This document shows, one piece after another, positions 1-8,007 of a DNA stretch of 64,000 nucleotides. The stretch covers positions 62,001 through 126,000 of the forward strand of contig CAYWLG010000001.1 of assembly GCA_964459385.1 (NCBI GenBank), read 5' to 3'. Numbering within the stretch: position 1 is the stretch's first letter; each line of letters starts with the position of its first letter. A program made the translations under genes and the position numbers. Source of the DNA: UBA6107 sp964459385. Its GTDB lineage: Bacteria; Chloroflexota; Anaerolineae; Anaerolineales; Anaerolineaceae. The notes below the pieces were generated by a model. It was not told the origin of the DNA. It worked only from the letters and a program-made list of their open reading frames with translations, and searched no databases.

Positions 1-516
1 TTTGACCCGCAAACCTGGGATTTCCGCTTCTTTGGTGAGGTGGAAGAAGAAAAACATTTTAGCTGGCAGGAATTCAGCCAGTTGCCGCGCCATAAAGTGA
101 AGATGGATATTCACTGTGTGACTCGCTGGAGCAAGTTCGACACAGAGTGGGAAGGTGTGAGCGTGCGTGATCTGCTGGAGAAAAAGCTGCTCAGGCTAAA
201 GCCCTCTGCCAGATTCGTGATTCAGCACGCTGAATTTGGCTTTACGGTCAATTTACCGCTGGAGGTGGTGCTGGCAGAAAACTTCTTGCTGGCCACCCAT
301 TTTGATGGGGAACCGATCACGCCAGATCACGGCGCCCCGGTACGCGGCGTGGTGGGGGCCATCCCCAGCCACGATGAGTTGATGGTGCCCTATTTCTGGA
401 AGGGAGCTAAATGGCTGCGCGAGCTAGAATTTACCAGCAGCGACCATCCGGGCTTTTGGGAACAGGCCGGTTATCATAACGAAGCCGATGTGTGGAAAGA
501 AGAACGATTCAACTAG
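1..516 (+). CDS. Sulfite-oxidase-type molybdopterin oxidoreductase, 3' part
   Basis: The reading frame is open to the first base of the window, so the true start lies outside. The visible 171 residues match the molybdopterin-binding fold of the sulfite oxidase/YedY (MsrP) family. The stretch HCVTRWS carries the conserved cysteine that ligates molybdenum in this family. It is followed by the typical W-x-GV-x-V and L-x-D-HGAPVR-like segments (DHGAPVRGVV). The family oxidises or reduces small sulfur compounds or protein methionine sulfoxide, usually outside the cytoplasm. The N-terminal part, which would show any Tat signal, is missing, so substrate and location cannot be decided. A strong terminator follows directly. 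Confidence 0.85.
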   Translation, partial: FDPQTWDFRFFGEVEEEKHFSWQEFSQLPRHKVKMDIHCVTRWSKFDTEWEGVSVRDLLEKKLLRLKPSARFVIQHAEFGFTVNLPLEVVLAENFLLATHFDGEPITPDHGAPVRGVVGAIPSHDELMVPYFWKGAKWLRELEFTSSDHPGFWEQAGYHNEADVWKEERFN

Positions 517-524
517 GCAGAAAA

Positions 525-552
525 GGCAGGTGAGCAATCGCCTGCCTTTTTT
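525..552 (+). terminator. Rho-independent terminator
   Basis: GGCAGGTGA and TCGCCTGCC form a 9-bp stem with one G-T pair around a GCAA loop, followed by six T residues. It ends the molybdoenzyme transcript. Confidence 0.85.
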
Positions 553-656
553 ATCGCAAAGCGTAACTTATGTGGCGCGAGGTTGTTTTAACCTGTGGAA
601 AACAGATAGTTTAGTTAACGATTTCCTTAAAAATTAGCAATTTGCACCATTATAGG

Positions 657-684
657 TTGAAATTATCTGTTTTTTCGGTAAACT
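657..684 (+). promoter_or_regulatory. Candidate promoter for the 56-residue membrane protein
   Basis: TTGAAA and TAAACT are separated by 16 bases, about 35 bases upstream of the small gene's start. Both boxes are imperfect, so this is a moderate call. Confidence 0.4.
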
Positions 685-719
685 AGGAATCAAGAAATAC
701 ATAAAAGAGGAGGATTCAA

Positions 720-890
720 ATGAAACTTTCAGCACCTAAAACCGGAACTTTTTGGTTGGCTTTGATCGTTGCCGCACTTGGCTTGGTCGCTTCGTTGGTC
801 AGCATCCCCGTGCTCAGCGGGTTCGCTTTCTGGCTGGTTGTGATCGGCTTCGTCATTTTGCTGCTCGGCACTATGGTCAAAGGGTTGTAA
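720..890 (+). CDS. Small two-helix membrane protein (56 aa)
   Basis: This ORF begins at an ATG seven bases after a strong GAGGAGG ribosome site (707-713) and encodes 56 residues. After a short basic N-terminus (MKLSAPKTG) there are two hydrophobic segments, about residues 11-29 and 34-52, separated by a short turn containing Pro. It ends in MVKGL. No cysteine, histidine or enzymatic motif is seen. It has its own candidate promoter and its own terminator, so it is a monocistronic unit and likely well translated. Function unknown; it is probably an inner-membrane hairpin protein. Confidence 0.75.
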   Translation: MKLSAPKTGTFWLALIVAALGLVASLVSIPVLSGFAFWLVVIGFVILLLGTMVKGL

Positions 891-910
891 ATTTTTTCGC
901 AACCGACATG

Positions 911-941
911 AAGCGGACTCGCAAGAGTCCGCTTTGCGTTT
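911..941 (+). terminator. Rho-independent terminator
   Basis: AAGCGGACTC and GAGTCCGCTT form a perfect 10-bp stem around a GCAA tetraloop, followed by a T-rich tail (TGCGTTT). It closes the small membrane protein gene. Confidence 0.8.
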
Positions 942-964
942 AATCTCTTCAGAAAAGCCTTTTT

Positions 965-993
965 CTTTTAATAAGGTTCACTCGCGGTATAAT
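965..993 (+). promoter_or_regulatory. Promoter of glyQS
   Basis: A consensus TATAAT at 988-993 sits 43 bases upstream of the glyQS start. The -35 box (about 965-970, CTTTTA) is poor. The -10 box is preceded by GG, as at several other promoters in this window. Confidence 0.5.
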
Positions 994-1035
994 GGGGCAT
1001 CTCAAAAAATTACCTGTCAGCCGGCAGGAGGAAAA

Positions 1036-4029
1036 ATGACGCAACCACTCGATTTTCAATCCGTAATCATGACCTTGCAAAAATTCTGGGCCGACCACGG
1101 CTGTTTGATCTGGCAGCCTTACTACACCCAGGTGGGGGCGGGCACGATGAACCCGGCCACCTTCCTGCGCGTGTTGGGCCCTGAGCCCTGGAGTGTGGCA
1201 TACGTCGAACCCTCCATCCGCCCGGATGACGGCCGTTATGGGCAAAACCCCAACCGTTTTCAGCAGCACTACCAGTTCCAGGTCATCCTCAAGCCAGACC
1301 CGGGCAACCCGCAGGAGCTCTATCTGCAATCGCTCGAAGCGCTGGGCATTGACCCGCGCCAGCACGACATCCGCTTTGTGGAAGACAACTGGGAATCCCC
1401 CGCGCTGGGCGCCTGGGGACTGGGCTGGGAAGTATGGCTGGACGGACAGGAGATCACCCAGTTCACTTACTTTCAGCAGGCCGGTGGGCTGGTGGTGGAC
1501 CCGGTTGCGGTTGAGATCACTTACGGGCTGGAGCGCATCACCATGCCGCTGCAGCGCGCCCACCACTTTAGAGAGATGAAATGGAACAAAGACATCACCT
1601 ACGGCGACGTCAATTATCAGGGCGAGGTGGAGCACAGCAAGTATTATTTTGAAATTGCCGATGTCGAACGCCAGCGCCAGCTCTATAAGATCTATGAACA
1701 AGAAGCCGAGGCTGCCCTGGAAAATGGGCTAGTCTTGCCGGCTCACGATTATGTACTGAAATGCTCGCACACGTTTAATGTGCTGGATACCCGCGGCGCC
1801 ATCGGTGTGACTGAGCGCCAGGTGCTGTTCGGCAAGATGCGCGATCTGGCGCATCGCACTGCAGAAGCCTATGTGGAACAACGCAAAGAGCTTGAATTTC
1901 CCTGGCTGAAAGAAAAGAGCGAAAAGGCAACTGTTGTCAAAACAACCGGCCGCCCGGCACTGCCCACCAAACCAGCGTCCTTCCTCTTTGAGATCGGCAC
2001 CGAAGAACTGCCGGCCGCCGACCTGGAAGCTGCTGTGTCACAGCTTCGTGAACGCGTTCCGGCCCTGCTGGACGAATTACGCCTGGAACACGGCAAGGTG
2101 ACCGTGCAGGGCACCCCGCGCCGTCTGGTGGCAATGGTGGAAGAACTGGCCGAGCGCCAGCAAGACCGCACCACCGTCGTCAAAGGGCCGCCGGCCAACC
2201 GCGCCTTTGATGAAAACGGTGTGGCGACGCGCGCCTGCGTGGGCTTTGCCCAGAGCAAGGGCGTGAGCGTGAAAGATCTCGAAATTCGTGAGATCGACGG
2301 CGGTAAATACGTGGTGGCCCTGGTCAAAGAAGAGAGCCGCGACACCTATGATGTGCTGCTCGAAGCCCTGCCCGGACTGGTAGCGGGCATTAAATTCGAC
2401 AAATCCATGCGCTGGAATGAGACCAATATCGCCTTCTCGCGCCCCATCCGTTGGCTGCTGGCCCTTTTGGGCAGCACCCCCATCCCCTTTGAATATGCCG
2501 GCCTGACCGGTGGCAACAGCACCCGTGGGCTGCGCTTTTATGAGCCGGGCGAAATCAGCGTCAACTCAATCGCTGAATATGAAGCGGCCTTGCAAAAGCA
2601 GGGCATTCTGCTCGATCCCGAAGTGCGCAAGAACACCATCCGTGCACAGGTGCAGAAGTTGATGGCCGAAGTAGGCGCCGAAACCAAACTGGAAGAGTCG
2701 CTGCTCGATGAGGTGACCCAACTGGTGGAGGCCCCCACCGCTTTGCGCGGCAGCTTCGCCGAAGAACATCTGCAACTGCCCCCTGAGGTCTTGATCTCAG
2801 TGATGAAGAAACACCAACGCTACTTCCCGGTGCAGGATAAGGCAGGAAAACTGCTGCCTTACTTCATTGCCGTGCGCAACGGCGACAGCAACGGTATCGA
2901 AACCGTGGCCGATGGCAACGAACAGGTGATCCGTGCCCGCTTCGTGGACGCCACCTTCTTTATTAAGGAAGACCTGCAATACAAGCTCGAAGAAGAGCTG
3001 GGCCGCTTGGGCACGCTCACCTTCCAGTTCAAGCTGGGGTCGATGCTGGATAAGTCCAAACGCATCGAAGCCATGATGCCGGCTTTGAGCGAGTATTTTA
3101 GCCTGAGTGAAGCCGAGCGCAAGACCGCCGCCCGCGCTGCCAAGCTGTGCAAGGCCGACCTGGTGACCCACATGGTGATCGAAATGACCAGCCTGCAGGG
3201 AGTGATGGGGCGCTATTACGCCCTGCATTCAGGCGAGAGTGAAGAAGTGGCTCAGGCCATCTACGAGCATTACCTGCCGCGCTTTACTGGTGATACGCTG
3301 CCAAGCGGTAAAGTGGGTCTGGTGCTGGGCATCGCCGACCGCCTCGACTCACTGGCGGGGCTGTTCGCTGCGGGTCTGGCCCCCACCGGCACCAAAGATC
3401 CGTTCGCGCAGCGCCGTGCCGCGCTGGGACTGGTGCAGAGCCTGGCCGGCGCCAACCTCGATTTTGACCTGGCCGAAGGCATTGCCCTGGCCAGCCAGAA
3501 CCTGCCAATTGCTTCAGACGAAAAGACCCGCCAGGCCTGCCTGGAATTCATCGTCGGGCGCCTTAAGAACAACCTCACCGATCAGGGCTACCGCTATGAT
3601 GTGGTGGATGCCGTGCTGGCAGAGCAAAACAGCAATCCGGCGGGCGTGATGCGGGCCGTCAAAGAGTTGAGCGACTGGCTGACGCGCGCCAACTGGAGCA
3701 GCGTGTTGCAGGCCTATGCCCGCTGTGTGCGCATCACCCGTGACCAGAAGAGCCTCTTCCCCATCAACCCGGAGGCTTTTGAAGAACCCTCCGAGAAGGA
3801 ACTGTATGACGCCATCGAGCGCATCGAAAAGACGCCGCGTGCGGCCGGCAGTGTGGAAGAATTGATGGAGGCCTTTGTGCCCGCCATCCCGGCCATCAAC
3901 AAGTTCTTCGACGCCGTGCTGGTGATGGCTGAAGACGCCACCGTGCGTGCCAACCGTCTGGGCCTGCTGCAGCGGGTGGCCGGGCTGGCCAAAGGCGTAG
4001 CCGATTTCTCGCTGCTTGAAGGGTTCTAG
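1036..4029 (+). CDS. glyQS: Fused alpha-beta glycyl-tRNA synthetase
   Basis: This 997-residue protein charges tRNA-Gly with glycine. In many bacteria the enzyme is an alpha2-beta2 tetramer from two genes (glyQ, glyS); here both chains are one polypeptide. Residues 1 to about 295 are the catalytic alpha chain (class II aminoacylation fold, FWADHGCLIWQPYY, NPNRFQQHYQFQV, FTYFQQAGG). A roughly 20-residue linker rich in Lys, Thr and Pro leads into the beta chain at about residue 314 (FLFEIGTEELPA). The beta chain runs through its HD-like core to the C-terminal anticodon-binding domain. I chose the ATG at 1036 because AGGAGG lies four bases upstream; an upstream in-frame ATG at 934 would fall inside the preceding terminator. 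Such fusions are known from Chlamydiae and several other phyla. Confidence 0.97.
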   Translation: MTQPLDFQSVIMTLQKFWADHGCLIWQPYYTQVGAGTMNPATFLRVLGPEPWSVAYVEPSIRPDDGRYGQNPNRFQQHYQFQVILKPDPGNPQELYLQSLEALGIDPRQHDIRFVEDNWESPALGAWGLGWEVWLDGQEITQFTYFQQAGGLVVDPVAVEITYGLERITMPLQRAHHFREMKWNKDITYGDVNYQGEVEHSKYYFEIADVERQRQLYKIYEQEAEAALENGLVLPAHDYVLKCSHTFNVLDTRGAIGVTERQVLFGKMRDLAHRTAEAYVEQRKELEFPWLKEKSEKATVVKTTGRPALPTKPASFLFEIGTEELPAADLEAAVSQLRERVPALLDELRLEHGKVTVQGTPRRLVAMVEELAERQQDRTTVVKGPPANRAFDENGVATRACVGFAQSKGVSVKDLEIREIDGGKYVVALVKEESRDTYDVLLEALPGLVAGIKFDKSMRWNETNIAFSRPIRWLLALLGSTPIPFEYAGLTGGNSTRGLRFYEPGEISVNSIAEYEAALQKQGILLDPEVRKNTIRAQVQKLMAEVGAETKLEESLLDEVTQLVEAPTALRGSFAEEHLQLPPEVLISVMKKHQRYFPVQDKAGKLLPYFIAVRNGDSNGIETVADGNEQVIRARFVDATFFIKEDLQYKLEEELGRLGTLTFQFKLGSMLDKSKRIEAMMPALSEYFSLSEAERKTAARAAKLCKADLVTHMVIEMTSLQGVMGRYYALHSGESEEVAQAIYEHYLPRFTGDTLPSGKVGLVLGIADRLDSLAGLFAAGLAPTGTKDPFAQRRAALGLVQSLAGANLDFDLAEGIALASQNLPIASDEKTRQACLEFIVGRLKNNLTDQGYRYDVVDAVLAEQNSNPAGVMRAVKELSDWLTRANWSSVLQAYARCVRITRDQKSLFPINPEAFEEPSEKELYDAIERIEKTPRAAGSVEELMEAFVPAIPAINKFFDAVLVMAEDATVRANRLGLLQRVAGLAKGVADFSLLEGF

Positions 4030-4053
4030 AAAATAACTTTGCACAAGTTTTTC

Positions 4054-4084
4054 AGCAGGGCGAGCTTTTCGCCCTGCTTTTTTT
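4054..4084 (+). terminator. Rho-independent terminator of glyQS
   Basis: GCAGGGCGA and TCGCCCTGC pair around a short loop, followed by seven T residues. Confidence 0.9.
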
Positions 4085-4206
4085 ACAAAAATTTTACTTT
4101 TTTACCCCATTGTTTTTCTGGCTTAAAAATTAAAATTGGATAAAATAGTCAGAATTGATTTCACTACTTGTTTGACAAAAAACCAAATATTTTGACGAGG
4201 GAAGAT

Positions 4207-5838
4207 ATGACACGCAAACATTACCGCCCATTCCTAATCTTAGCCTGCTTGCTGATGACGGTCAGTTTAGCGTGCAATTTACCGTTTATTGGTACTGTAT
4301 CTGTTACCAGACCAGACAGCGATACAAAAAGTAGCTCTAGTCAGGCCATTGATAATTTAACCGATGTGCATAAGGCCGTGATCCAAATAGAAGCTCAAGG
4401 GACTTTTTTGGACCCTGAAGTAGGGCTGGAAGTGAATGCGGCGGGTCGTGGTTCTGGTTTCATAATCGATCCTTCCGGTATTGCCGTGACCAATAATCAT
4501 GTGGTTACCGGAGCTGCACTGGTGAAGGTCTGGGTGGACGGCGAAACGGAACCACGTAATGCCAAAGTGCTGGGATATTCAGAATGCAACGACCTGGCTG
4601 TAATCAAGGTAGAGGGCTCAGATTTTGCTTACCTTGATTGGTATGAAGGTGAGATCGAGACAGGCAATGAGATCTATTTGGCTGGTTTCCCGCTGGGAGA
4701 GCCGGAATTTTCATTGACCAAGGGCATTATCAGCAAGGAACACACCAGCGGTAACACTTCCTGGACGGCTGTTTCTGGCGGTGTGATGGCACACGATGCT
4801 ACCAGTAACCCTGGAAATTCAGGCGGCCCATTGGTAAATCAAGAGGGCAAGGTGCTTGGTGTGAATTTTGCCAGCCGAGCCAGTGCTAATCAATATTTTG
4901 CCATTCCGGCCAGCACTGCAAAGTCGGTCGTTGCTGACCTTGAACAAGGGAAGAACTTTGAATCGCTGGGTGTAAACGGCACGATCGTAGCAAGTGATGA
5001 TGGTTCGATCAGCGGCGTTTGGGTATCCTCAGTGGCTTCAGGCTCACCGGCTGATAAAACGGGCCTCAAACCGGGAGATATTATCACACAGATGGAAAGC
5101 CTTGTTCTGGGCACGGATGGAACGATGGACGATTACTGTTCGATCATCCGCACGCACGACCAGAATTCCACTCTGTCTATCACGGTACTGCGCTGGGCCA
5201 CTCAAGAAGTATTGGAAGGACAGATCAACGGTCGAGAACTGGAAGTGACCGGAAAGCTCAGCGGTGGTGCCACTTCAAGTGGCGGTACCACTGATAACGC
5301 ATCTTCCAGCAGCCTGGATGGATTCGATTATTTTGTTTATGGCTCTCAACCAACCAATTCAGACGAAATGAACATCTTTATGAAAGATGGTAAATTGCAT
5401 TTTCAAGTTAAGGGCGATTATTGGGCTTACCTTTATTACGCTCAAAAAGATTACACCGATCTGGCGGTCAGCGCGGTGGTTGAAAACAAGTATGAAGGGG
5501 TAAATACCAAACTGGTTTGCAGACTGGATCCAAAAGAAGGCTGGTATGAATTTTGGATCAGTTCAGATGGTTATTACCGTATTTACTATTTTGATCATGA
5601 CAGCGGCTCAGATTATTTAACCGATTTTTCCTCATCAAAATTGATAAATACAGGCAGCACCGACACATATACGGCGGTCTGTAAAGGGAAGAATCTTTCA
5701 CTGTATATTGATGATACGCTGGTCGCCTCGGCAACCGACTCAACTCGAAACAAGGGTTTTGCCGGAATCGGTATCTCTTCAACCTCGCAGCAAAACTATG
5801 ACGCAGTGGTCGATAATTTTCAGGTGACGACTCCATAA
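4207..5838 (+). CDS. Lipoprotein HtrA-like serine protease with PDZ and C-terminal beta-sandwich
   Basis: This 543-residue protein is a predicted envelope lipoprotein. The signal peptide ends in VSLAC with the lipidated cysteine at residue 23. The trypsin-fold domain has a recognisable triad: His98 in NNHVVTG, Asp129 in CNDLAVI and Ser205 in NPGNSGGPL. A PDZ domain follows at about residues 255-345 (GSPADKTGLKPGDII). After a Ser/Gly/Thr linker, the last ~170 residues look like a LamG/glycoside-hydrolase-type beta-sandwich (IFMKDGKLHFQV, ending YDAVVDNFQV). That part probably binds carbohydrate or cell wall, which is inference. The start at 4207 follows GAGGGAAG and gives a proper signal peptide; an in-frame TTG at 4168 would add 13 unneeded residues. 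The gene is monocistronic and somewhat AT-richer than its neighbours. Confidence 0.9.
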   Translation: MTRKHYRPFLILACLLMTVSLACNLPFIGTVSVTRPDSDTKSSSSQAIDNLTDVHKAVIQIEAQGTFLDPEVGLEVNAAGRGSGFIIDPSGIAVTNNHVVTGAALVKVWVDGETEPRNAKVLGYSECNDLAVIKVEGSDFAYLDWYEGEIETGNEIYLAGFPLGEPEFSLTKGIISKEHTSGNTSWTAVSGGVMAHDATSNPGNSGGPLVNQEGKVLGVNFASRASANQYFAIPASTAKSVVADLEQGKNFESLGVNGTIVASDDGSISGVWVSSVASGSPADKTGLKPGDIITQMESLVLGTDGTMDDYCSIIRTHDQNSTLSITVLRWATQEVLEGQINGRELEVTGKLSGGATSSGGTTDNASSSSLDGFDYFVYGSQPTNSDEMNIFMKDGKLHFQVKGDYWAYLYYAQKDYTDLAVSAVVENKYEGVNTKLVCRLDPKEGWYEFWISSDGYYRIYYFDHDSGSDYLTDFSSSKLINTGSTDTYTAVCKGKNLSLYIDDTLVASATDSTRNKGFAGIGISSTSQQNYDAVVDNFQVTTP

Positions 5839-5891
5839 TGAAAGAGGCTGTCGGTAACGCAATTCAATAACGGTGGTTAAAGAACGAACTC

Positions 5892-5920
5892 TCCCGGAGA
5901 AACCTTTCTCCGGGATTTTG
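5892..5920 (+). terminator. Rho-independent terminator of the protease gene
   Basis: TCCCGGAGAAA and TTTCTCCGGGA form an 11-bp stem with a two-base CC centre, then TTTTG. The real loop is probably larger, with the A-T pairs open. Confidence 0.8.
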
Positions 5921-6066
5921 GTTTTATTAAATGCTTGATTGAGTGTTTTTGTTCTTGATTAAAATTCGTTTTTAAGTCAAAATAAACAACGTCCATTGTC
6001 CCTTTTACACTCAAGAGAACCTAATCACCCTTTTCCTCTCACAGAAAGATTCTTTCATATATTCTT

Positions 6067-7980
6067 ATGACCGTAATTGATGAAGTCAAAGCTCGAATTG
6101 ATATCGTGGATCTTGTTTCAGAGACGGTGAAGCTGCGCCGTTCCGGCAAGAGTTATACGGGCTTTTGTCCGTTTCACTCGAACACCAAAACGCCGGCTTT
6201 TGCCGTCTTTCCCGATTCGGGCACCTGGCGCTGCTTTGGCCAGTGCAATGAGGGCGGCGATATCTTCAAGTATGTGATGAAGAAAGAGGGTTGGGATTTC
6301 AGCGAGGCCCTGCGCTACCTGGCCGATCGCGCTGGCGTGAAACTTGAGGCGCAAACCCCCGAAAAACAGGCCGCCGAAGAGGAATTCGACCGCCTGCGCG
6401 GACTGCTCGAAGAAGCCGCCAAATACTATCACGACCTGCTCTTGAACACCCCGGCCGGTAAAGCGGCGCACGACTATCTGCTTAAGCGCGGGCTGACGGC
6501 GGAGACCATCGAAACATTCCAACTGGGGTATGCCCCAGATTCTTATGAAGCCACAATGAGCCACCTGAGCGGGCTGGGCTATGCCACCACGGAGCTGGCG
6601 GCAGTGGGGCTGGTGAACGAACGAGACAGCGGCGGGTTCTACGACAAGTTTCGCAATCGCGTTACCTTTCCCATCCGCGACGGGTTGGGCAAGATGGCCG
6701 GTTTTGGGGCGCGAATTCTCAACCCCGACGACCAGCCCAAATTCCTCAACTCACCACAAACGGTGTTGTTCGATAAAAGCCATCTGCTTTACGGGCTCGA
6801 TCAGGCACGCAAGTCGATCCGTGCCAAAGATCAGGTGGTGATCGTGGAAGGGTATCTGGATGTGATCATGCTGCATCAGGCGGGCTACACCAATACCGTC
6901 TCGCCTATGGGCACGGCTCTCAATGAAGATCAACTGCGCTTCTTGAAGCGCTATACACGCCACATCGTGCTGGCGCTGGATCCGGATGCTGCGGGTGAGA
7001 AGGCCACCATGCGTGGCCTGGAAATGGCGCGCAAGGCCCTCGACCGTGAAGATGAAATCGTCTTCGATGCACGCGGGCTGTTGCGGCATGAGGCGCGTTT
7101 GCAGGCGGATGTGCGCGTAACCACGCTGCCCGCAGAAAAAGACCCCGACGAAGTGGTGCTGGAAGACCCGGCAGAGTGGCAGCGCATTTTGGATCACGCC
7201 AAACCCATTGTGGTGCACGTGATGGAAACATTGGCTGCGCATGCCAACCTGGATGATGCCAAGGTGAAAGCCGATATCGTAGCGCAGGTACTACCTTTGA
7301 TCGAAGACGTACCTTCGCCGGTGGAGCGCGATGCCTACCGCCAGCAACTGGCACGACTCTTGAAGCTGGATGAGCGTACCTTATTGGGCACGCAGCGTGT
7401 TTATACTAATGCTTCTCGGCGACGGCGCACGCGGGTGGATGTGCAGCCAGCCGAACAGCCGGTGGCGCGGGCAGAGGCGAAGGCCGATAACCGCACCTAT
7501 AATTTGGAAGGCCACTGCCTGGAGCTGCTGCTGCATAAGAGCGATGACCTCTACCCGCTGGATCGTGCCCTGCAGCAAAGCGGCCTGGAGAAATTCTCGA
7601 CGGACGACTTTGAGAACGCAGACCACCAGTTGATCGCAAAGATATTGTTCGAGAGCCTGAAACAGGATGAGCTTGAACCGGCGGACTATATCCAGCAGCA
7701 TGTGCCTGAAGACCTGCAGGAACGCTATCAGGTTTTGCTCAAACGAAGCCACCTGGAGCAGGAGAAGAACGAAGGCAAGGTGCAGGAAGACCTGATTCGC
7801 ACCATTATGAATTTGCGCCTTTTACGTGTAAAAGAAACGCTGAATCAACTGCGTTTTATGCAACAAGAAGAACCGGAAAACGAAGAGGAACGCAAGACCT
7901 GGCAAAAAATGACGCTCGAATACACAATGCTGCGCGGAAAACTCGATCAGGCCATTGGCCGTCCGCTATTGACAAGTTGA
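6067..7980 (+). CDS. dnaG: DNA primase
   Basis: This 637-residue enzyme synthesises RNA primers at the replication fork with DnaB helicase. The N-terminal CHC2 zinc domain has ligands Cys34, His37, Cys56 and Cys60. The last spacing is Cys-x3-Cys (CFGQC), one residue longer than in the E. coli enzyme. The catalytic core and TOPRIM domain follow, with VIVEGYLDV and LALDPDAAGEKA as the metal-binding motifs. The C-terminal ~170 residues form the helicase-binding domain, which has a charged helical tail. It lies 27 bases upstream of rpoD, the classical macromolecular-synthesis arrangement. The start has no convincing Shine-Dalgarno; a TATATT a few bases upstream leaves a very short leader possible. 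Confidence 0.97.
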   Translation: MTVIDEVKARIDIVDLVSETVKLRRSGKSYTGFCPFHSNTKTPAFAVFPDSGTWRCFGQCNEGGDIFKYVMKKEGWDFSEALRYLADRAGVKLEAQTPEKQAAEEEFDRLRGLLEEAAKYYHDLLLNTPAGKAAHDYLLKRGLTAETIETFQLGYAPDSYEATMSHLSGLGYATTELAAVGLVNERDSGGFYDKFRNRVTFPIRDGLGKMAGFGARILNPDDQPKFLNSPQTVLFDKSHLLYGLDQARKSIRAKDQVVIVEGYLDVIMLHQAGYTNTVSPMGTALNEDQLRFLKRYTRHIVLALDPDAAGEKATMRGLEMARKALDREDEIVFDARGLLRHEARLQADVRVTTLPAEKDPDEVVLEDPAEWQRILDHAKPIVVHVMETLAAHANLDDAKVKADIVAQVLPLIEDVPSPVERDAYRQQLARLLKLDERTLLGTQRVYTNASRRRRTRVDVQPAEQPVARAEAKADNRTYNLEGHCLELLLHKSDDLYPLDRALQQSGLEKFSTDDFENADHQLIAKILFESLKQDELEPADYIQQHVPEDLQERYQVLLKRSHLEQEKNEGKVQEDLIRTIMNLRLLRVKETLNQLRFMQQEEPENEEERKTWQKMTLEYTMLRGKLDQAIGRPLLTS

Positions 7981-7996
7981 TTTTAAGGATTATGGT
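7969..7996 (+). promoter_or_regulatory. Candidate internal promoter for rpoD
   Basis: A consensus TTGACA (7969-7974) overlaps the last codons of dnaG and lies 16 bases before TATGGT (7991-7996). Transcription would start only about 4 bases before the rpoD ATG, giving a nearly leaderless message. No Shine-Dalgarno is visible before rpoD, which fits this. Confidence 0.5.
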
Positions 7997-8007
7997 ATAG
8001 TTAACCC

